Positions 9,419 to 18,038 of a DNA stretch of 64,000 nucleotides are shown in pieces. Below the pieces are notes generated by a model that saw nothing but the letters and a program-made list of their open reading frames with translations, did no database searches and was not told the origin of the DNA. Position 1 is the stretch's first letter. Every line of letters begins with the position of its first letter. The stretch lies in the NCBI RefSeq assembly GCF_003702045.1, contig NZ_RBTP01000012.1, forward strand, positions 868,001-932,000, read 5' to 3'. The position numbers and the translations under genes were made by a program. This DNA comes from Pseudomonas viridiflava (GTDB taxonomy: Bacteria > Pseudomonadota > Gammaproteobacteria > Pseudomonadales > Pseudomonadaceae).

Positions 9419-11047
9419 ATGATGCTGCGCAAACTTAACCTTGCACCCCGATCCGCTTTCTGCTTCGGACTGTTCTGTCTGATGATTCTTGCATTGGGGC
9501 TTATTGCGCTCAGACAGGCATCAAGTTTGAATGCTGCTGAAAAATTCGTTGAAACAAACGTTCTACCAAGCATCTCTTTGCTCGGGATGATGGACCGTGA
9601 CTTTGTCAGTATCAGGGGCAGCAATGCCAGACTGCGCAACCCTATTGAACCGGATGACCGCCAGGCCGCCGCCTTGGAGGACGTAAAAAAGTCAAAGTTG
9701 GCAGTGCAGGATCTGATTTCAAAACTGCAGCCCCTTATTGTGACCCCAAAGGGCAAGCAACTCTTCGGCGATCTATCGAAGGCCTATTCTGAATACCAAG
9801 TTCTTCAGGACCAATATTTGGCTCTTATCGCTGCAGCAAATATTGACGAAGCCGTGAAGCTATCCAGCGGAGCGATGAAGCAGTCGGCTGATGCTGTAGA
9901 GCACCTCATAAAAAATCTAATTGAGCTGAACAACGGCAAGGCCAGAAAGGCGGGCGAGGAAGCTACGGCGCTCTATGAGGATACGAAGCTCATTGTCGGA
10001 GGCTTCATTGCAGCGAGCACGCTCGCAGCAATCGTTCTTGCTCTGATGTACACCCGCAGCATCACACACCCTGTTAGCCAGTCGTTGACCATTGCCGAAC
10101 GCATTGCCAAAAATGATCTGACAGAAGTCATCGAGCCTCAAGGACACGATGAAGTCGCCCGACTCATGATGGCTTTGAAGGCAATGCAAGGCGGGTTGCG
10201 TACCACGCTTTCCTCCATCTCCGACTCTTCCAATCAGCTCGCTTCAACAGCTGAAGAAATGCATGCGGTCACAGAGGATGCAAACAAAGGCATGCTGCGG
10301 CAGAACAACGAAGTTGAGATGGCCGCTACGGCTGTTACTCAGATGAGCGCTGCTGTTGAAGAGGTGGCCAGGAACGCCTCCGCAGCATCCGAGGCTGCCA
10401 ATCGTTCAAACTCCGCGGCCGTATCCGGTCGTACACGTGTAGATCAAACCGTCGAAGCGATCAGCCTGATGGTCGGGAGCGTCGAAGACGCCACCCAGGA
10501 AGTGCAAGGTCTTGCTGTAATGGCCACTGACATCAGTAAAGTCCTTGACGTCATTCGTGCCATCGCTGAACAGACCAATCTCCTGGCGCTAAACGCTGCG
10601 ATTGAAGCTGCCCGAGCCGGAGAGGCCGGCCGTGGATTCGCAGTGGTAGCCGACGAGGTGAGAGCATTGGCGCATCGCACCCAGCAGTCCACCAGCGAGA
10701 TCGAGCAGATGATTAGCTCGATACAGAAGGGCACCGGAGCAGCTGTGTCGGCTATGAGCCATACGAATGCACAGGCTCAGAAAACCCTCGATACTGCTCA
10801 TGGTGCTGGCTCTGCGCTGGTCGAAATCACCGAGTCGATCGACAATATCACCGAGCGAAATGTCCTGATTGCTACCGCTTCGGAAGAGCAAGCACAGGTC
10901 GCGAGGGAAGTGGATCGCAGTCTGGTAAGCATCCGCGACCTGTCGAATCAAGCTGCTGATGGATCGAGTCAAACAGCCATCGCGACATCTGAACTGACCA
11001 AGCTTGCTGTCGAATTAAATCGCCTCGTAGGCCAGTTCCGGATGTAG
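9419..11047 (+). CDS. Methyl-accepting chemotaxis protein within the island
   Basis: A 542-residue chemoreceptor. TM1 lies at about residues 13-32 and a small periplasmic four-helix-type sensor domain at about 35-188. TM2 is at about 190-212 ([16 protein letters not shown]), followed by a HAMP domain starting [11 protein letters not shown]. The cytoplasmic coiled coil has the signalling tip [24 protein letters not shown]. It should feed ligand signals to CheA/CheW. The start ATG has GGAG 8 bases upstream; a second ATG follows directly. There is no C-terminal CheR-binding pentapeptide. It is intact although surrounded by decayed phage genes, and it looks more A+T-rich than the receptor at 14112, which suggests horizontally acquired cargo. 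The ligand is unknown. Confidence 0.9.
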   Translation: MMLRKLNLAPRSAFCFGLFCLMILALGLIALRQASSLNAAEKFVETNVLPSISLLGMMDRDFVSIRGSNARLRNPIEPDDRQAAALEDVKKSKLAVQDLISKLQPLIVTPKGKQLFGDLSKAYSEYQVLQDQYLALIAAANIDEAVKLSSGAMKQSADAVEHLIKNLIELNNGKARKAGEEATALYEDTKLIVGGFIAASTLAAIVLALMYTRSITHPVSQSLTIAERIAKNDLTEVIEPQGHDEVARLMMALKAMQGGLRTTLSSISDSSNQLASTAEEMHAVTEDANKGMLRQNNEVEMAATAVTQMSAAVEEVARNASAASEAANRSNSAAVSGRTRVDQTVEAISLMVGSVEDATQEVQGLAVMATDISKVLDVIRAIAEQTNLLALNAAIEAARAGEAGRGFAVVADEVRALAHRTQQSTSEIEQMISSIQKGTGAAVSAMSHTNAQAQKTLDTAHGAGSALVEITESIDNITERNVLIATASEEQAQVAREVDRSLVSIRDLSNQAADGSSQTAIATSELTKLAVELNRLVGQFRM

Positions 11048-11172
11048 GTTTGGATCGCTCGGATTCGCCCATTCGTAACAAGAGTGAGCTGATGACGGGC
11101 GGTGCTCGCCATAAATTCGGTTGGATGAGATGATCAATGTCAATTGGCCATCAATGTCTATAAGGAAATGAC

Positions 11173-11367
11173 ATGAAAGACTCAATCATCCGACTCAACG
11201 ACTATCTCTGCTACCTAACTATCGCTTTCGCGGGTCTAGCGGGCTACATCTCCATCGGCGTAATGGGCGCGATTGGCGGTCTAGTCGTAGGCTCCGTGTT
11301 TGCGGGCTTTTGGCTCGTCCTCTCAGGGATTTACGACGAGCTTAAGAAGCTCACTTTAGGCAAGTGA
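11173..11367 (+). CDS. 64-residue glycine-rich membrane protein
   Basis: A small hypothetical protein preceded by AAGGA. The sequence is mostly two hydrophobic segments, LCYLTIAFAGLAGYISIGVM and GGLVVGSVFAGFWLVLSGI, with glycines spaced as in tightly packed helix pairs. A charged end follows (YDELKKLTLGK). It lies just after the chemoreceptor. Holin-like topology is possible given the phage context, but the family was not recognised and the function is unknown. Confidence 0.55.
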   Translation: MKDSIIRLNDYLCYLTIAFAGLAGYISIGVMGAIGGLVVGSVFAGFWLVLSGIYDELKKLTLGK

Positions 11368-11435
11368 CTGGTTGAATCAGTGCGCGCTGGCGCTTGGTGA
11401 TGAGTCTGTAAGACGTCCCAAAGGAGGTGGTAACC

Positions 11436-11777
11436 GTGGTTGGCAGAATTTCTGATGCAGAGCTTCATGCCATGCGTATTCGAAAACTGGAGAACGACAT
11501 AGCTGACTCTGAACGACTTGGCATGGAGGTCAAGTTTATGCACCTGTCCGCGTTGACTGAGACGAGCAGAGAACATCATGTCGAGAGACATGGCGAGTTA
11601 TTTACGGGGCAGCAGATGCTCGCTTGGTGGGCAGATGCAGATAACAGTGTGCGCTGTCGTTGTGCTTGCACTCCAGTGGCGCTAGACGATAAAGGAAGGC
11701 CAATGACGCCGGACATGATAGCCAATGCAAAGGCTGAGCTTGAGGCGTTCAAGGCTTCTGAGTTGTACCTGTGCTGA
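11436..11777 (+). CDS. Phage head-morphogenesis-like C-terminal fragment
   Basis: About 113 residues. The segment SREHHVERHGELFT, followed by NSVRCRCACTPVALDDKG, resembles the C-terminus of phage Mu F/SPP1 gp7-type minor head proteins, whose final domain has an H-x-x-H-G and a C-R-C motif. The large N-terminal part of such proteins is missing. A strong ribosome site (AAGGAGG at 11421) sits 8 bases before the GTG at 11436, so the piece may still be translated alone. The GTG at 11427 lies inside the ribosome site and is less likely. It could be a truncated remnant or a stand-alone domain. Confidence 0.5.
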   Translation: MVGRISDAELHAMRIRKLENDIADSERLGMEVKFMHLSALTETSREHHVERHGELFTGQQMLAWWADADNSVRCRCACTPVALDDKGRPMTPDMIANAKAELEAFKASELYLC

Positions 11778-11875
11778 AGAATGCGGGTTAGCCGGTAATT
11801 CGCTCACCGATCACCGTGGTGGCGAATGTGCATATTCAAGTTGCACCTTGAAACGCCCGCCGCAGGTATCGGAAC

Positions 11876-12228
11876 TCATATCCCTGTTGCCATAGTCTTG
11901 CGACTCGGGTAGTCCGACTCGTCGTAATCTGCTTCTGCCACTTTGGCTAATGCGGCTACCTTGGCGACCGCATCCTCTCGGTCTTGGCATGGCTTGCAGA
12001 TAAAACCGTCAGGTCGACCCCACAGGGGGCGGTCAGCTTGGACCTGTGAGCATCGCAGCTCACGCATACGTCGTGCTTGTCGCAGACGCTGTAGCTGTAA
12101 CGCTCACCCGTCACCTCTTTCGGCGCCTGCTTGGAGCCTGGCCAGACCCTGAGCCGCAACTCCTTTTCCCCGACCTTCTGCCGCTTGAGCGCTGTTTTGT
12201 CGTCCCGCTGTTTATGGGTGAGGGCTAT
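11876..12228 (-). pseudogene. Frameshifted zinc-ribbon phage protein
   Basis: Two overlapping minus-strand frames make one protein. The first half gives LTHKQRDDKTALKRQK, then KQAPKEVTGERYSYSVCDKHDVCVSCDAHRSKL. The second half continues WGRPDGFICKPCQDREDAVAKV. The pattern C-x6-C-x2-C ... C-x2-C suggests a zinc ribbon. The frame changes beside a run of five G (C on the coding strand) at 12025-12029, so a one-base slip is likely. The likely initiation position (12226-12228) reads ATA, with GGAG upstream (12236-12239); ATG may have mutated to ATA. The family is unknown. Confidence 0.5.
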
Positions 12229-12309
12229 TTGTCAGCTCCGTATAGCCGCTGGGCGTCAAGTGAATGTACTGCCGACGTTAGCCTTGACGGGCGCGATTGT
12301 TGACCCGCC

Positions 12310-12684
12310 TCACTTCTTGCGAACCCGCGGCAATGAATAGTCGATGCCGTACTCTTCGATCAGCCGGTACAACAGCGAATTGCTGGTGTCCAAGTCGGCC
12401 ATCGCTTCTTTTCGGCTCAAACCCCGATCCCTCGCTGCGATCAGCCGCTCGACATTGTCAGCGTCATGAGAACGGTCCAAGGCGTTCGGCTTGACGAAGG
12501 GCGTAGGCTCGAATTTTTGGAGCTCGATGCCGTACTCGTAGGCCAGCTTGCGCAGTGTGTAGTCGCTCCAACCCGTGTCACGCATGATCTCGGCCTTAGT
12601 CATCGTCACGGCCAGCTCGCGCACTTTGCTAGCCATCGCGGACTTCGCCTTGGCCCGTTCCTCGGCAGCGGCCACACGCTTCAC
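12310..12684 (-). CDS. Tandem helix-turn-helix phage regulator-like protein
   Basis: A 124-residue soluble protein with two similar DNA-binding-type halves: TKAEIMRDTGWSDYTLRKLAYEYGI (about residues 29-53) and LSRKEAMADLDTSNSLLYRLIEEYGI (about 88-113). Both run K-x-E-x-M ... L-x-x-L-x-x-EYGI, which points to an internal duplication. The N-terminus is Ala/Lys/Glu rich. The frame stays open upstream of the GTG used here (CKSPAGVQLPATAQGKAIWS) and no ribosome site is obvious, so the true start is uncertain and the gene may be truncated. It probably regulated phage or island genes. Confidence 0.5.
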   Translation of the reverse strand: MKRVAAAEERAKAKSAMASKVRELAVTMTKAEIMRDTGWSDYTLRKLAYEYGIELQKFEPTPFVKPNALDRSHDADNVERLIAARDRGLSRKEAMADLDTSNSLLYRLIEEYGIDYSLPRVRKK

Positions 12685-12965
12685 TTGGGGATCTGTCGCG
12701 CTGGTGGTTGTTTCGGGAAGCCGCGACCATATGGCTTTGCCTTGGGCAGTGGCTGGCAGCTGAACCCCGGCAGGGCTTTTACAACGCCGCCACGTTGTTC
12801 ATATTCGTCACTGCCTCAGCCAAGCGACCCGATTCGGTCTGGTTTCGCTGGATTGCACTCAGTTCGGTCGTCATCATGCTGCGACCGCAAGCGTTTAATG
12901 CGTTCAGGCAACGACAACACCGTTCACGTGATCTGCCGATCCGGAAGTGGCGCACCTTAAAGCGC

Positions 12966-13772
12966 TCAGGGCGCTACCTTTCTGCCCGCCATATGATCCA
13001 AATACGCTATCAGCTTATCCAGGTCGGCATCCGGCAGGACCGTTTCCGAAAACGCGGGCATCTTCGCCTGCGGCCACTGGCGCAAGTCCTGCGGGTTGCG
13101 AATGTAGCTTCTGAGGAACTGTGCGCCAAAGTACTCGGTCGGGTTGTAGGGGATATTCAGATCCGGTCCGAACTGCGCGTCCCCGGCACCGTTGAGACGA
13201 TGACAAGACAGGCAGTTTCGCTGAAACAGCGCAAAGCCTTGATTGACCGGGTCGTCACTCTTCAGCGCAGGATCCGGCAGCAGGGCGGGGAAGCGTTCGG
13301 CAACCGATGCCATGCGCTGGATGCTGGCCACTTCAAATGGCCACTGTTCGGGGCTGATATGGGCGGCCTGCGGATCCGTCCACACGATATAGAAAGGCCC
13401 GGCGCTGGGTTTGTCGGCAGCGAGCGGCGGCCAAGGATGGGCAGGGTCTTCAATCGCCAGCCAGGCCCGCGCGCCTTTGTCGTTGAGCAACGGCGCGGCG
13501 GGCATTTCGGCAGCAAAGCCGTCCAGAGCGACTGCCTGCAGGTGGTCGCCAGGTCGTATGCCAGTCAGCAGTGCGGCCAGGGGTACGGCGCGATAGGTCA
13601 TGTCCCTGTGATAGGACACATCGTCTTTTACGGTGATGGTTTGCAACTGAGGATGGCTGAGCAATTCTTCGGTTTTCAAGGTGCGGCTGTTCTCGCCAAG
13701 CTGCATCTGCAGTTGTGCAGCATGCAACGAGGTGCTCAGCATCAAAACTCCGAACAGAACAAGCGCTTTCAA
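12966..13772 (-). CDS. Periplasmic c-type cytochrome with N-terminal oxidoreductase-like domain
   Basis: A 268-residue exported protein with a signal peptide at about 1-19. Residues 20-160 resemble the sulfite-oxidase/molybdopterin-binding-like domain often fused to cytochromes (TYRAVPLAALLTG, DGFAAEMP, GPFYIVWTDP). One haem-c site, CLSCH, is at about 187-191, with a likely distal Met in KMPAF near 239. It should be a periplasmic electron carrier or sensor. The usual cofactor cysteine of a sulfite oxidase is not seen in the N-domain, so Mo binding is doubtful. It stands alone; its stop lies close to the island border, so it may be the first core gene after the insertion. Confidence 0.8.
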   Translation of the reverse strand: MKALVLFGVLMLSTSLHAAQLQMQLGENSRTLKTEELLSHPQLQTITVKDDVSYHRDMTYRAVPLAALLTGIRPGDHLQAVALDGFAAEMPAAPLLNDKGARAWLAIEDPAHPWPPLAADKPSAGPFYIVWTDPQAAHISPEQWPFEVASIQRMASVAERFPALLPDPALKSDDPVNQGFALFQRNCLSCHRLNGAGDAQFGPDLNIPYNPTEYFGAQFLRSYIRNPQDLRQWPQAKMPAFSETVLPDADLDKLIAYLDHMAGRKVAP

Positions 13773-14111
13773 AAGGTGGCCCTCTCTCTCATAAGTGCGA
13801 GAAGTCTCGCAAAGCCGTCAAGGTCGAACATCGTTGCGCGTGAACAAACATCCATCTGTTTATACGAAGGGATGCTTTCACGGTCCAGTGAATAAAACGA
13901 CTAAGTTGCGCCGCCTGTAGGGGAAGACCTCATGTAGGCCGGATGCGCTCTAAATGCAGGTGCGCAGGTAAAGCTTGGCAGCAAACGGCCGACACCATTC
14001 GAATGGAGGAAAATACGGCTACGGCAGGCTGATATTGATCATCTTTGGCTCTCTGAGACGTCACTTAAAGAACGTTCGCCCGAGGTAGTTCTAACCAAAA
14101 GAGTGCAAGTC
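13773..14111. other. Divergent intergenic region
   Basis: Separates the minus-strand cytochrome and the plus-strand chemoreceptor and so holds both promoters. I see no convincing sigma-28 site and no gene. Confidence 0.5.
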
Positions 14112-16085
14112 ATGAGGTCTGCAATGCTTAGAAATGCCCCTTTGAGTACGAAATTACTGCTCATTCTAATGTTTCCCCTGCTGGGTTTTCTGGCCTTCGC
14201 AGGTATCTTCGTCGCTGATAAAAGCGACACGCTGGGTTCCATGAATCGCGCCGTCACTGCCACCGGCGCTGCTCAAAAGTTGAGTGATGTCGTGACTACC
14301 ATGCAGCGCGAGCGCGGAGCCAGCGGCGTGTTTCTGGGCAGTGGTGGCAAGACCATGCAGGACAAGCTCAAAAGCCTTCGTCTGGAAACCGACAAAGCGG
14401 TCGCAGCAATGCGGGCCCAGTCGACCGAAGGTCTTCCGGAGCCTGACAAGGTACTGCGCGCCATCGACGATCTGACGGCGCTTCGTATGAAAGTGGATGG
14501 CCAGGCCATCAACAATACTGAGTCCGGTACCCGTTTTACCGACCTGATCAAAGTCATGATCGGTTTCAATTACTCGCTGGAATCCAGTATCGACGATCCG
14601 CAGATCCTGCGCTCATTGAGCTCGCTCAACCAGTTCGTTGACATGAAAGAGCGTGCCGGCCGCGAACGCGTGCTGCTGGGTCTGGCCTTCAATCAGAACC
14701 GATTTGACGCCGCGCTGTTGTCGCGTTTCAGTCGCAACCTGGGTGAATTCTCCGGGTACTTCGAAGCCTTCCAGCGCTGGTCGCCCGTAGCGTTCAAGAA
14801 CAAGCTGGACGCTGTGCTGCAACAACCCGGCTCACTGGAAGTGGCTCGCCTGCAGCGCCTGGGTTTCGATACACCCCTGGGTGACCCTCTCAATATCAAA
14901 CCTGAAGACTGGTTCAACCTGTCGACCAGCCGCATCGACCTGATGGCTCAGGTGGAATCGGAGTTGGGTCAGATGGTGGTAGGGCTGGCCAACGACGAGC
15001 GCAACGACGCCGAACGCAGTCTGTACGTGGCAGTCGCCACCGTTGTGCTGATGTTGATGGCCGTGCTGTGGCTGGCGTCGGTGATCATTCGTAACATCAA
15101 GATTGCCGTCGTTGATGTGAACCGCACCCTGATCTCGCTTTCCACCCGGGACCTCACGGCCAGAACTCGCTACACGGGCAAAGACGAGTTCGGTGAGATA
15201 GCGCGCAACCTGGACAACATGGCGCTGCAAATCAGCGAAGTCATTCGCGAGATCGGCAGCGCTACCGCTCAGGTCGCTACCGCAGCCGAGCAGTCTTCGG
15301 CCGTCGCATTGCAAACCAGTCAGAACGTCGCTCAGCAGCGTCAGGGCACCGATCAGGTAGTGACCGCGATCAGCGAGATGAGCGCCACCGTCAAGGACGT
15401 TGCGCACAGCACGACCGACGCCGCCGAAATGTCGCAGCGGGTCAATGCGAGCACTGTGCAGGGCAAGACTGAAATCGAGAACACCATCAGCCTGATCCAG
15501 GGCCTTGAGGTGCAGGCCGAACAGACTTCCCGGATCATCGACGAACTCAAGGGGGAGAGTGATTCCATCTCCTCGGTGCTGGATGTGATCCGCGGTGTGG
15601 CCGAGCAAACCAACCTGCTGGCACTGAACGCAGCCATCGAAGCGGCCCGTGCGGGTGAGCAGGGTCGTGGCTTTGCGGTGGTCGCCGATGAGGTCCGGAA
15701 TCTGGCCAAAAAGACTCAGGATTCCACCGTCAGCATCCAGAAAATGATCGCCAACCTGCAATCCGGTTCGGACCGTGCGGCGACCTCGATGCAGGAAACC
15801 CTTGGCAAAGCCCAGGAGGGCGCCAGTAATGTCGTGCGTGCCGGCGAGTTGCTCGAAGAGATCGCCGATGGTATCGCCACCATCAGCGACCGTAACATTC
15901 AGGTCGCCTCGGCCGCCGAGCAGCAAAGCGTGGTGGCTGAAGAGATTCACCGCAACGTCACTGACATCAACGCGCTGGTTATCCAGGTCAGTGCCGGTGC
16001 CGAGCAGACGGCCATCACCAGCCGCGAACTGGCTCGGCTGGCCGAACACCAGCAAGGGCTTGTGGGTCGATTCAAAGTGAGCTGA
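14112..16085 (+). CDS. Methyl-accepting chemotaxis protein with NIT sensor domain
   Basis: A chemoreceptor of about 657 residues. TM1 lies at the N-terminus ([19 protein letters not shown]). A large periplasmic domain begins with the NIT-type motif [15 protein letters not shown] (about residue 65) and carries a second similar helix, [15 protein letters not shown]2 is near 305-325 ([19 protein letters not shown]), followed by HAMP and the signalling tip [27 protein letters not shown] domains are known nitrate/nitrite sensors in other proteins; nitrate sensing here is inference. ATG at 14112 has AAGAG 8 bases upstream; ATG at 14124 with GAGG is an equally possible start. A terminator follows at 16112. 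Confidence 0.9.
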   Translation: MRSAMLRNAPLSTKLLLILMFPLLGFLAFAGIFVADKSDTLGSMNRAVTATGAAQKLSDVVTTMQRERGASGVFLGSGGKTMQDKLKSLRLETDKAVAAMRAQSTEGLPEPDKVLRAIDDLTALRMKVDGQAINNTESGTRFTDLIKVMIGFNYSLESSIDDPQILRSLSSLNQFVDMKERAGRERVLLGLAFNQNRFDAALLSRFSRNLGEFSGYFEAFQRWSPVAFKNKLDAVLQQPGSLEVARLQRLGFDTPLGDPLNIKPEDWFNLSTSRIDLMAQVESELGQMVVGLANDERNDAERSLYVAVATVVLMLMAVLWLASVIIRNIKIAVVDVNRTLISLSTRDLTARTRYTGKDEFGEIARNLDNMALQISEVIREIGSATAQVATAAEQSSAVALQTSQNVAQQRQGTDQVVTAISEMSATVKDVAHSTTDAAEMSQRVNASTVQGKTEIENTISLIQGLEVQAEQTSRIIDELKGESDSISSVLDVIRGVAEQTNLLALNAAIEAARAGEQGRGFAVVADEVRNLAKKTQDSTVSIQKMIANLQSGSDRAATSMQETLGKAQEGASNVVRAGELLEEIADGIATISDRNIQVASAAEQQSVVAEEIHRNVTDINALVIQVSAGAEQTAITSRELARLAEHQQGLVGRFKVS

Positions 16086-16111
16086 CGCTTAACGGCGCTG
16101 GTTTGATGTGC

Positions 16112-16143
16112 AAAAGCCTGAAGGTGCGAACGTTCAGGCTTTT
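16112..16143 (+). terminator. Rho-independent terminator after the NIT chemoreceptor
   Basis: An 11-bp stem, AAAAGCCTGAA/TTCAGGCTTTT, with a 10-base loop and ending in a T-run. Confidence 0.85.
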
Positions 16144-16319
16144 GTGCATTTGAGGGCGCGCCTTTCTGGTACTCGAAATCGGTAGAAGCCTTGTCGCGAC
16201 GCTTTAAAGGGCTTGTATTGAACCTGGCGTGGACACTTAACAGCCACCTCATGTGACGTTTTGCCTTAAGTGGCAAATAAGTTAGAAAGGTTTCGCTTTG
16301 AAGTGAGCGCGATGACAGG

Positions 16320-16344
16320 AAAGCCCAGTGATCACCGGGCTTTC
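16320..16344 (-). terminator. Hairpin terminator for the 49-residue protein
   Basis: AAAGCCC-A-GTGATCAC-C-GGGCTTT forms an extended palindrome just after the stop of the minus-strand small gene at 16358. Confidence 0.65.
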
Positions 16345-16357
16345 CGGCAGGTCAGCA

Positions 16358-16507
16358 TTACTCCGGATTCTGCTCCTGTTTACTTGCAAGCTTGCGCTGC
16401 GCCAGACGGGTTTTCAGTGCATGAAGAGGGTGGATGCACATCGCAATCGCTCCAAGCAGAAAGACGATGAAGATAGAAATCAAGGCGAAGCCTTCGTGCG
16501 CGAACAT
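16358..16507 (-). CDS. 49-residue single-span membrane protein
   Basis: A small gene with a convincing ribosome site (AGGAG, 8 bases before ATG) and its own terminator hairpin. The protein begins MFAHEGFALISIFIVFLLGA, giving one transmembrane helix at about residues 6-27. A basic/glutamine tail follows (HALKTRLAQRKLASKQEQNPE). The likely orientation is N-out, C-in, because of the positive C-terminal half. I do not recognise the family. The overlapping plus-strand frame is a shadow. Confidence 0.7.
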   Translation of the reverse strand: MFAHEGFALISIFIVFLLGAIAMCIHPLHALKTRLAQRKLASKQEQNPE

Positions 16508-16868
16508 TGTGAGTTACTCCTGTGATTCACGTTGTCGGTCACGGAAGCGTAGTTGCTGAATCGTTTCACTTGATGAAGATTTCTTCAGGAACTTTCATGC
16601 TTGCGGCCTGTGACGAGGCTCTAGCCAGTGATTGCGGGCAGACTGTGCTTCGGCTGCCCGCTTACACACAGGTTGGCCGCAGGCCCTGACCCCAGCCTTG
16701 TCGCCTGCATCATCCTGATCGTTTCGGTGAAACATCGGTCCGTTTATAACGTGCAGTTTTTGAGAGTGAGCACGGAACTAGAGGATGTCATTACGAGACT
16801 ATAGATGCGCTTGTGCCAGTGCAGTCGACTGACGCTGGCGCGTATTTCCATTCCTTGAGGTTCATGAC
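16508..16868. other. Divergent intergenic region with hairpin
   Basis: Carries the promoters of the 49-residue protein (minus) and the DUF3053 lipoprotein (plus). A GCGGGCAG/CTGCCCGC hairpin with a 12-base loop lies at 16634-16661 without a T-run. No gene seen. Confidence 0.5.
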
Positions 16869-17570
16869 ATGAAGTCGCTCTTTCGTTCCGGTTTGCTCTT
16901 TGCAGTCGTATTGCCGTTGTTACTCACAGGATGTGGCGACAAGGAACCGGAGCAACGCGCTGCGTTTACCCAGTTTCTACAAACCCGCATTGTCGATAAG
17001 CCAGGTGTTCGTGTTCCTAAGCTCACTGATGATGAGAAGAAGTCGTTCGGGGACTACAGCTCTCACTACGCGGTCATTTCGGACTTCAACGCCGGTATGG
17101 ACGCCTCGGTCAAGCCGCTTAATGATTTGGTTCAGAAAGGTGCCATTCGCTCGTTGAATGACGTGATCGCACGCCGTGCAGACCTCAAGGCCGTCCAGAC
17201 AGGTCTCAATGACATGGGCGAACAACTGACCAAAGAGCAGGCCAAGGCCGACGCCGCTCATGAGACGCTCAAGCAGCCGGATGACCTCAAGGCTGTCTAT
17301 GACAAAGCCTATGACAAGACGGTCAGCGTACCGGCCAATACCTTTCGTGAAGTCCTGCCACAGATCAGTGCCACGTTCGACAGCACCGTAAAGATCGCCG
17401 ACTACGTTGACGCACACAAATCACAGATCGATCTTTCCGGCTCGGTTGCCAAAGTGAACGATCCGGTGGTGCAGACCGAACTCAACAAGCTTCTGCAGGA
17501 CCTGAACAATCAGGCCAGGAACGTGCAGCAGGCGCAAAGCCGTCTGCAGTCGCTCATGCTGGGCCGATAG
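16869..17570 (+). CDS. DUF3053 family lipoprotein
   Basis: A 233-residue lipoprotein. The signal peptide ends in the lipobox LLTGC (Cys at about residue 22). The mature part begins GDKEPEQRAAFTQFLQTRI and is predicted to be largely helical, with repeated heptads (NDMGEQLTKEQAKADAAHETL; TELNKLLQDLNNQARNVQQAQ). This matches the DUF3053 family of enterobacteria and pseudomonads (E. coli YiaF-like), whose function is not known. Asp at +3 after Cys (CGD) may influence sorting between membranes. A long hairpin follows the stop. Confidence 0.8.
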   Translation: MKSLFRSGLLFAVVLPLLLTGCGDKEPEQRAAFTQFLQTRIVDKPGVRVPKLTDDEKKSFGDYSSHYAVISDFNAGMDASVKPLNDLVQKGAIRSLNDVIARRADLKAVQTGLNDMGEQLTKEQAKADAAHETLKQPDDLKAVYDKAYDKTVSVPANTFREVLPQISATFDSTVKIADYVDAHKSQIDLSGSVAKVNDPVVQTELNKLLQDLNNQARNVQQAQSRLQSLMLGR

Positions 17571-17584
17571 TTTATCGGCACGCG

Positions 17585-17620
17585 CCTGAGCGGTCTCCTG
17601 ATGGCAGGAGTCCGCTCGGG
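17585..17620 (+). terminator. Long hairpin after the DUF3053 gene
   Basis: A 16-bp stem with one T:T mismatch (CCTGAGCGGTCTCCTG/CAGGAGTCCGCTCGGG) and an ATGG loop. The T-run is absent, so termination efficiency is uncertain. Confidence 0.6.
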
Positions 17621-17738
17621 CGGGCACCCGTTTGCCGGCGGCCAGGCTGTCCGGTCGGTTGCGAAATCCTCGTCACCGCCTAGTCTGTCTGGCAGACAGC
17701 CTGACGCACTGTCAGGCCTTGCAGTGAGGAGGTGAAGC

Positions 17739-17936
17739 GTGTCGACAATACCACCACTTTTCAATGAAGAAGTGCTTGCCTGGGACCGCTACGCGGCGGC
17801 TGCGCTGAGCACGACGATCACCCAGACCGAGACTGCGCAGGAGGCAGTCCTGGCTGCCGCCGACCTTGCTGACCGGCTCATCAAGGAGCGGGAAAAGCGG
17901 ATCAAGGCGGCGAAAGAGCATCTGTTTCAACATTGA
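17739..17936 (+). CDS. 65-residue helical hypothetical protein
   Basis: GTG start with a near-perfect ribosome site (GAGGAGGTGAAGC before GTG). The protein begins MSTIPPLFNEEVLAWDRYAA and continues as an Ala/Thr/Glu-rich amphipathic helix ending in basic KEREKRIKAAKEHLF-type residues. Cytoplasmic, no cysteine or membrane span. The family is unknown. A terminator follows at 17947, so it is a free-standing transcription unit. Confidence 0.7.
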   Translation: MSTIPPLFNEEVLAWDRYAAAALSTTITQTETAQEAVLAAADLADRLIKEREKRIKAAKEHLFQH

Positions 17937-17946
17937 CCGGCCATTC

Positions 17947-17973
17947 GAGCCCGGTACGGATATCGGGCTTTCT
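17947..17973 (+). terminator. Rho-independent terminator
   Basis: AGCCCG/CGGGCT stem followed by TTTCT, just after the 65-residue protein gene. Confidence 0.7.
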
Positions 17974-18038
17974 CGGCGGGTGAGCCTTCGCCGTGATGTA
18001 TGATTTGCGCCTCGTCAGTCTTCCCCGACCCTGCCCTC

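Noticed and set aside
14066..14086. TAAAG...GCCCGAGG as a sigma-28 promoter for the chemoreceptor
   Set aside because: The spacer between the boxes is far too short (about 8 instead of 15 bases) and the -10 box matches poorly.
14832..16055. 407-residue minus-strand frame inside the NIT chemoreceptor
   Set aside because: Shadow of the coiled-coil signalling domain; no family signature.
16270..16470. Plus-strand 66-residue frame
   Set aside because: It overlaps a better supported minus-strand gene with ribosome site and terminator.
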